Made by a program: the position numbers and the translations under genes
The notes under the pieces: model-generated
Database searches by the model: none
Seen by the model: the letters and a program-made list of their open reading frames with translations, nothing else
What the model was told of the DNA's origin: nothing
Source of the DNA: Zancudomyces culisetae
Taxonomy: Eukaryota > Kickxellomycota > Harpellomycetes > Harpellales > Legeriomycetaceae
Direction of reading: 5' to 3'
NCBI GenBank assembly: GCA_001969505.1
Contig: LSSK01000220.1
Location: forward strand, 2,857 to 25,623
Length of the DNA stretch: 22,767 nucleotides
Part shown: piece after piece, positions 18,960-22,767 of the stretch
How the letters are laid out: the number at the start of each line of letters is the position of its first letter
How positions within the stretch are numbered: position 1 is the first letter of the stretch

Positions 18960-19569
18960 CTTGGATTTTTACATCGCCAAGAAAACATAAAAGTAAGCAA
19001 TAATGTGTGTAGTGATGATTACAGGTTTTCATATTCGTAAATTGATAAAAGTATTAATATCATGAAATATCGGTATACTCTGTCAAAATAATAATTATCC
19101 CCAATAAAAAATACCAAGTGATACAAAGAAAGAGGTGAAATGAACACGGGCTAGATACAGTGGAGACGTAAAAATATCCAACAAACATTCTCTGGAATAC
19201 CCAGTTTTAGTGTTAACCACTGGTTATATTTAAAGAAAGTAGGAAATGGAGTACTATGTTGTATCAATAGAAACTAGCCATTCCGACTCATCTTGTATAA
19301 ACTCTAATATAATACCCACTATCACGCTCGCTCACTTATTATCCCTTCATATCCAAAATATGGCAGTTTAAATGTAGCTCTAAATATTTAATCAACCAGA
19401 AAATACACCAGCTTTGAACTAGACAAGATTATATTCACCAAATCAAAACAAAACTCTATAATTATAATATATTATTGGTAGTTAAGATGTATCCCCTCTA
19501 AATAAAGTGGATATAAAGTACAGTAAAAACTGACTATTTCTAGTTGGGTATTCGAGTGGTTTCTCATTT
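18960..19569. other. Spacer before the 3' end of PHO88/SND3, no supported gene
   Basis: About 600 nt of AT-rich sequence. All three minus-strand frames are open for 30-45 codons around 19100-19210, so openness alone carries no weight here. No family motif, no RNA gene and no notable repeat was seen. Confidence 0.45.
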
Positions 19570-20582
19570 TTATTTATCTTTCTTTAACTCGGATACATTC
19601 TGACTCCCATCACCTTTATCCTCTGTTTCCATTTCAATACTAGGATCAATTCTTCTCACTGGCCCTGTTGTCAGGATACGACTAGTAAACACATCCAAAA
19701 ATCTATTTTATAACGATATTGTACAATTACATATAGTAGCCATCATCTATATTATATGGCAGTATTTGTATCATACCATACCATACCATACCATATAAAT
19801 ATATTTAAACAAACCCATTATTTATCAATTATAAAATTACTCACCCCAATATATTTTTGGATTTCCATGGTCTCACCAACACTCCTGTTTGTGGTGTATT
19901 GAATACATGAACCCTGAAACATGGGCTTGATACCAACGCCAAATTAATCATTATAGTTTGGACTACCAATGGCTGGTTGAATCTAAATATCCAGTGTAAA
20001 ACTCCTGCTACCAAAATCAGTAATACTGTATGTATACGCTGTTTGTTTGCCTCTCCCACATCATAGTCTCTGTATGTAGTAACTATCGGTGGTTGGTTTG
20101 GATCGGGATTTTCGTACTCAAATGGTCTCAAATCGTTTTCTTCATTGATACTTTGTTGAAGGACGGCTGAAAGGCCATAGTACAATATACCTGATGATAT
20201 GAATGCAAGTCTCATGTATCTAGTATAGTTTATCCAGATTAGCTACATATTGCTAAATTTGACTCTTTCTTTAATACATAATTTGTAAACAATAGTAAAA
20301 ATGATTTAAAAATCCAAACTAAATAAGTACCAACATACACATAGCCCAAATAATATGAGTAGAGTATGAAAAATAAATACTTCAAACTTACGGAATATTC
20401 GCAGGGTTTTCCAAGTCATATATTTGTATTATAAATCTAGCGCTGGCAAGTGCCACGCCATATAAAATCTACAGTGTGTAAAACAAGCAAACTTGTTAGT
20501 AATTTTATGGAATTATTTATTGTTTCAAATACGCTACTAGTATAATAGTTGTACTTACATAGTTGGTATACTGCTCAAGCAT
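19570..20582 (-). CDS. PHO88: PHO88/SND3 family ER membrane protein, four exons
   Basis: Four exons join in phase to about 202 residues (fungal PHO88 is about 190): 20582-20559, 20468-20392, 20219-19845 and 19702-19570. Introns are 90, 172 and 142 nt with GTAAGT, GTAAGT and GTGAGT donors. Exon 1 encodes only MLEQYTNY. Family signatures are IYDLENPANIPYMRLAF, TTYRDYDVGEANK, a second hydrophobic region (IHTVLLILVAGVLHWIF), FNQPLVVQTIM, and the conserved FRVHVFNTPQTGVLVRPWKS near the C-terminus. The charged C-terminal tail ends in KKDK. Yeast Pho88/Snd3 is an ER membrane protein of the SRP-independent targeting route that also affects phosphate transporter maturation. A CATAC repeat lies in the last intron. 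Canonical splice sites and phase agreement make the model strong. Confidence 0.9.
19772..19794. repeat. CATAC pentamer microsatellite in the last PHO88 intron
   Basis: Four full CATAC units plus a partial one sit inside the 142-nt third intron of the PHO88/SND3 gene, well away from its splice sites. Copy number changes would alter only intron length. Confidence 0.8.
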
Positions 20583-21454
20583 GCTTTCGAGTGCGTATTG
20601 TTACTTTTCGAAATATTTCAAGTCTATTTTCAAAGGTGTATAACCAAACAAGAAGTCGTGTCAGGATTTGTCGAGTTGGTGATTATATTATTTAATACCA
20701 AATCTAGAACTGAATGAATAAACAATCGAGTGTGTAAATCACTGGTGTATGTCTTATTCCGTATTCTATTTTTCGAACATATATACTCCAAAAAGCTGTG
20801 ATTCCGTTATCAAAACTTGGTATAAAATGTATTAGAGTGGATATCAAAGCTGTTAGGATAGTTGATAAAAGGCTGTTAAAGCGAGTGTAGCGCAATTCTT
20901 TTCAGGTTTTGAATCCAACTCGTGGGTGAAAGCTTTGCTGGATCATGATGGTTGGGCAACTCCATCCAATAATTTCTCTGCAATTACCCAAATATTTTCT
21001 TTTTTTACAATATGGCCAACAATTTCTCGTTTTCAAATCGGCTATTTGATTTGCTCTGATTGATGTTCACATACTCAATCACATTTAAAGAAAATATTAG
21101 CTTTTGCTATTATCCTGTAAATTGAGCAAATCATATATGGATGCAAAAAACGTGTCAGTATCCACCTCAATAACATTATAACTTTTTTATTCATGTATAT
21201 GGGTGTTTGAAAGCAAAAAACACGGGTCTCAATTCAGAACTATGATTCGAACACCCATTAAATACTAAATCATACTTTCTGACCATTGATAGATCTGTCC
21301 CTTACAAATTTCCACATTACATCAACACTTTCTTTTCTATCTTCACCCACCACAGCATTGACTGCTACACTTAGCAATTATCCATTTCTTTATTATACAA
21401 ATGCTCTAGAATGCTATATAACATCGTTGAAAAATCGCTAGCAAGAAAAACATC
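20583..21454. other. Spacer between PHO88 and PRP4 with unassigned coding-like stretches
   Basis: About 870 nt separate the PHO88 start from the PRP4 stop, unusually long for this block. On the minus strand, open stretches look protein-like: 21321-21280 (MWKFVRDRSINGQK before a GTATGA site), about 21084-21015 (EYVNINQSKSNSRFENEKLL), and about 20985-20883 (YWMELPNHHDPAKLSPTSW). The plus strand is also open for about 63 codons over part of it (WVKALLDHDGWATPSNN). No consistent splice model or family emerges. It may be a decayed gene or a short multi-exon gene I cannot resolve. An AATAAA at 21389-21394 is probably the PRP4 polyadenylation signal. Confidence 0.35.
21389..21394 (-). terminator. 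Polyadenylation signal AATAAA of PRP4
   Basis: A canonical AATAAA reads on the minus strand about 61 nt after the PRP4 stop codon. Confidence 0.5.
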
Positions 21455-22729
21455 TCAACTTTGACCGTACAACTTAAACGATCTATCATAACCGCATGAT
21501 GCTATATACTCGCTAGATACATCCACACCCATCACTTTTCCTTCATGTCCGTGTAATGTATTTATCAATTTGTAATCAACACCACTCCATACCTTGATTG
21601 AGCCGTCAAATGAACTTGTAACCAACACTTCTGTAGACGTATTCACTCCATTCTTCAAGTAACACATCTGTGATATTATAGAATTATGTGCTGGAAGTGA
21701 ATATGTTTGTTTCAATGCCCGAATATCGTAAATCCTAACTGAATTATCACCGCCTCCTGTCCCAATAACATATCCATTCTGTGACCAATCAACTGTGTAT
21801 ATCTCTCCCATATGTCCTGTCAATGTCATTGCTGATTTTCCCGTCCGAATATCCCACACTCTTCCTATCCCATCCAGCCCCGCGCTTGCCAATAATGATC
21901 CATCACCCTGAAATTTCACAACATGTACTTGGCGTGAGTGTCCCTCTTGCAAACACAACTCCTTACAGCTTTCTATGTCCCACAATCGCCAACTACCATC
22001 ATAGCTCGCACTAGCCAAATATGACCCCATTGGGTGATGATCAATATGCACTACTCTTGCCATATGGCCAACCAGTTGACCCACTGGTGGCTTCTGTGAT
22101 TCTAAACTCCAGAGCTTGATTGTGTTGTCTGTACTACCTGTTGCAATATTTGCTGCTTTTTCATCAAGATTGATGGTTGATTGAGGATGAAATGAGATTC
22201 CTCCAATTTTATCATTATGGCCTTTCAATGTGTTCAGCTGCTGTGATGACTTTGTGTCCCACAACTTGACAATTCCGGACCATGATCCAGTAGCCAATAT
22301 TTGTTGGTTAGGTGAAAACTTTATACAACTCAATGGTCGTAAATCCCCGTACTCTGATGAATAAACTGTGTAATTCCTAAATCTATCAAATAGTGATTTT
22401 CGGGATGATTTAATCAGAGCTAGAGGTACTTCGGTGTATTTTTTTTGAGACTTGACACGATCTCGTGCCTTTGATAGTGAATATACCGCCATTTTTCTAC
22501 GTGCAAACATTAGCTGAGGCGGTCCCTCTGTATAAAACTCTTCGGTTTGCTCTGCTTCACTTTCCTATGTGTATAGTTTGTATAATTAAGTATTTTCAAG
22601 TGTAAACAACTGTATAATTTCATCAATATTCCGAGAAAAACTCACACTAGACTCTGATTCAGGCACTTCTTGATTTTCTAGCAATTTTTGTGACATTATT
22701 ACTCTCAATCGATCCCTTCTATCACCAGG
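21455..22729 (-). CDS. PRP4: PRP4-type U4/U6 snRNP WD40 protein, 5' end beyond the window
   Basis: Two exons are visible: 22729-22646 and 22564-21455, joined in phase across an 81-nt intron (donor GTGAGT, acceptor CATAG), giving 397 residues. The first visible exon follows an AATAG acceptor and reads PGDRRDRLRVIM, the segment that in PRP4/PRPF4 follows the conserved FGE motif. The preceding N-terminal domain therefore lies to the right of the window. The ATG at 22694 is internal to this exon. The main exon has FYTEGPPQL (as human YHEGPNSL), the lead-in EYGDLRPLSCIKFSP, and seven WD40 repeats with GHNDKIGGISFHP, SYDGSWRLWDIES, GLDGIGRVWDIRTG, GGGDNSVRIYDIR and the ending GHEGKVMGVDVSSEYIASCGYDRSFKLYG. 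PRP4 is a stable U4/U6 di-snRNP component needed for tri-snRNP assembly and pre-mRNA splicing in the nucleus. Confidence 0.92.
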
Positions 22730-22767
22730 CTATTTATTATTCAGTTTCAATTCATTTTATCAAATAT

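Noticed and set aside
19100-19210. Open minus-strand stretches with protein-like composition
   Set aside because: All three minus-strand frames are open and plausible here at once, which shows that local openness is not informative.
21240-21260. tRNA-like B-box (GTTCGAATC on the minus strand)
   Set aside because: No A-box, anticodon stem or acceptor stem can be placed around it. The surrounding symmetry is a simple inverted repeat.

Overview
The window looks like a piece of a compact, AT-rich fungal nuclear genome. Short introns (about 65-170 nt, GT..AG) interrupt clearly eukaryotic genes: a VPS16-type HOPS/CORVET subunit, a PRP4-type U4/U6 snRNP WD40 protein, and a PHO88/SND3 ER protein, a family best known from fungi. 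The large, divergent ankyrin protein with an F-box-like start and the metallothionein also fit a fungus. The overall style suggests an early-diverging zoosporic or zygomycete-type lineage, but this placement is inference and no species is claimed.

Left block (about 570-6284, all minus strand): a two-exon M49/DPP III-like zinc metallohydrolase ending in a CaaX-like box, then a 12-exon VPS16 gene whose exons I joined by reading frame and splice phase. Right block (about 19570-22767, minus strand): a four-exon PHO88/SND3 gene and a PRP4 gene whose first exon(s) lie beyond the right edge. These blocks hold the conserved housekeeping genes: vacuolar tethering, splicing, ER targeting and peptide turnover.

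Middle block (about 6850-19500) is accessory in character. It has three intronless or simple genes: a small secreted Cys-rich protein with a seven-His run, a 32-Cys metallothionein, and a 1135-residue F-box-like/ankyrin protein. Between them are long AT-rich spacers with decayed sequence: a Ty3/gypsy-like pol remnant in one recurring minus-strand frame, a likely F-box-family remnant, and a facing pair of broken small genes that each appear to encode a membrane segment followed by a helical tail. No rRNA, tRNA or CRISPR array was found.

The best candidates for something undescribed are the convergent membrane/helix pair at 9322-10273, the His7-Cys secreted protein, and the CaaX-like ending of the M49-like enzyme. 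Exon joins were made by eye from phase, splice sites and family resemblance; transcripts would settle them.
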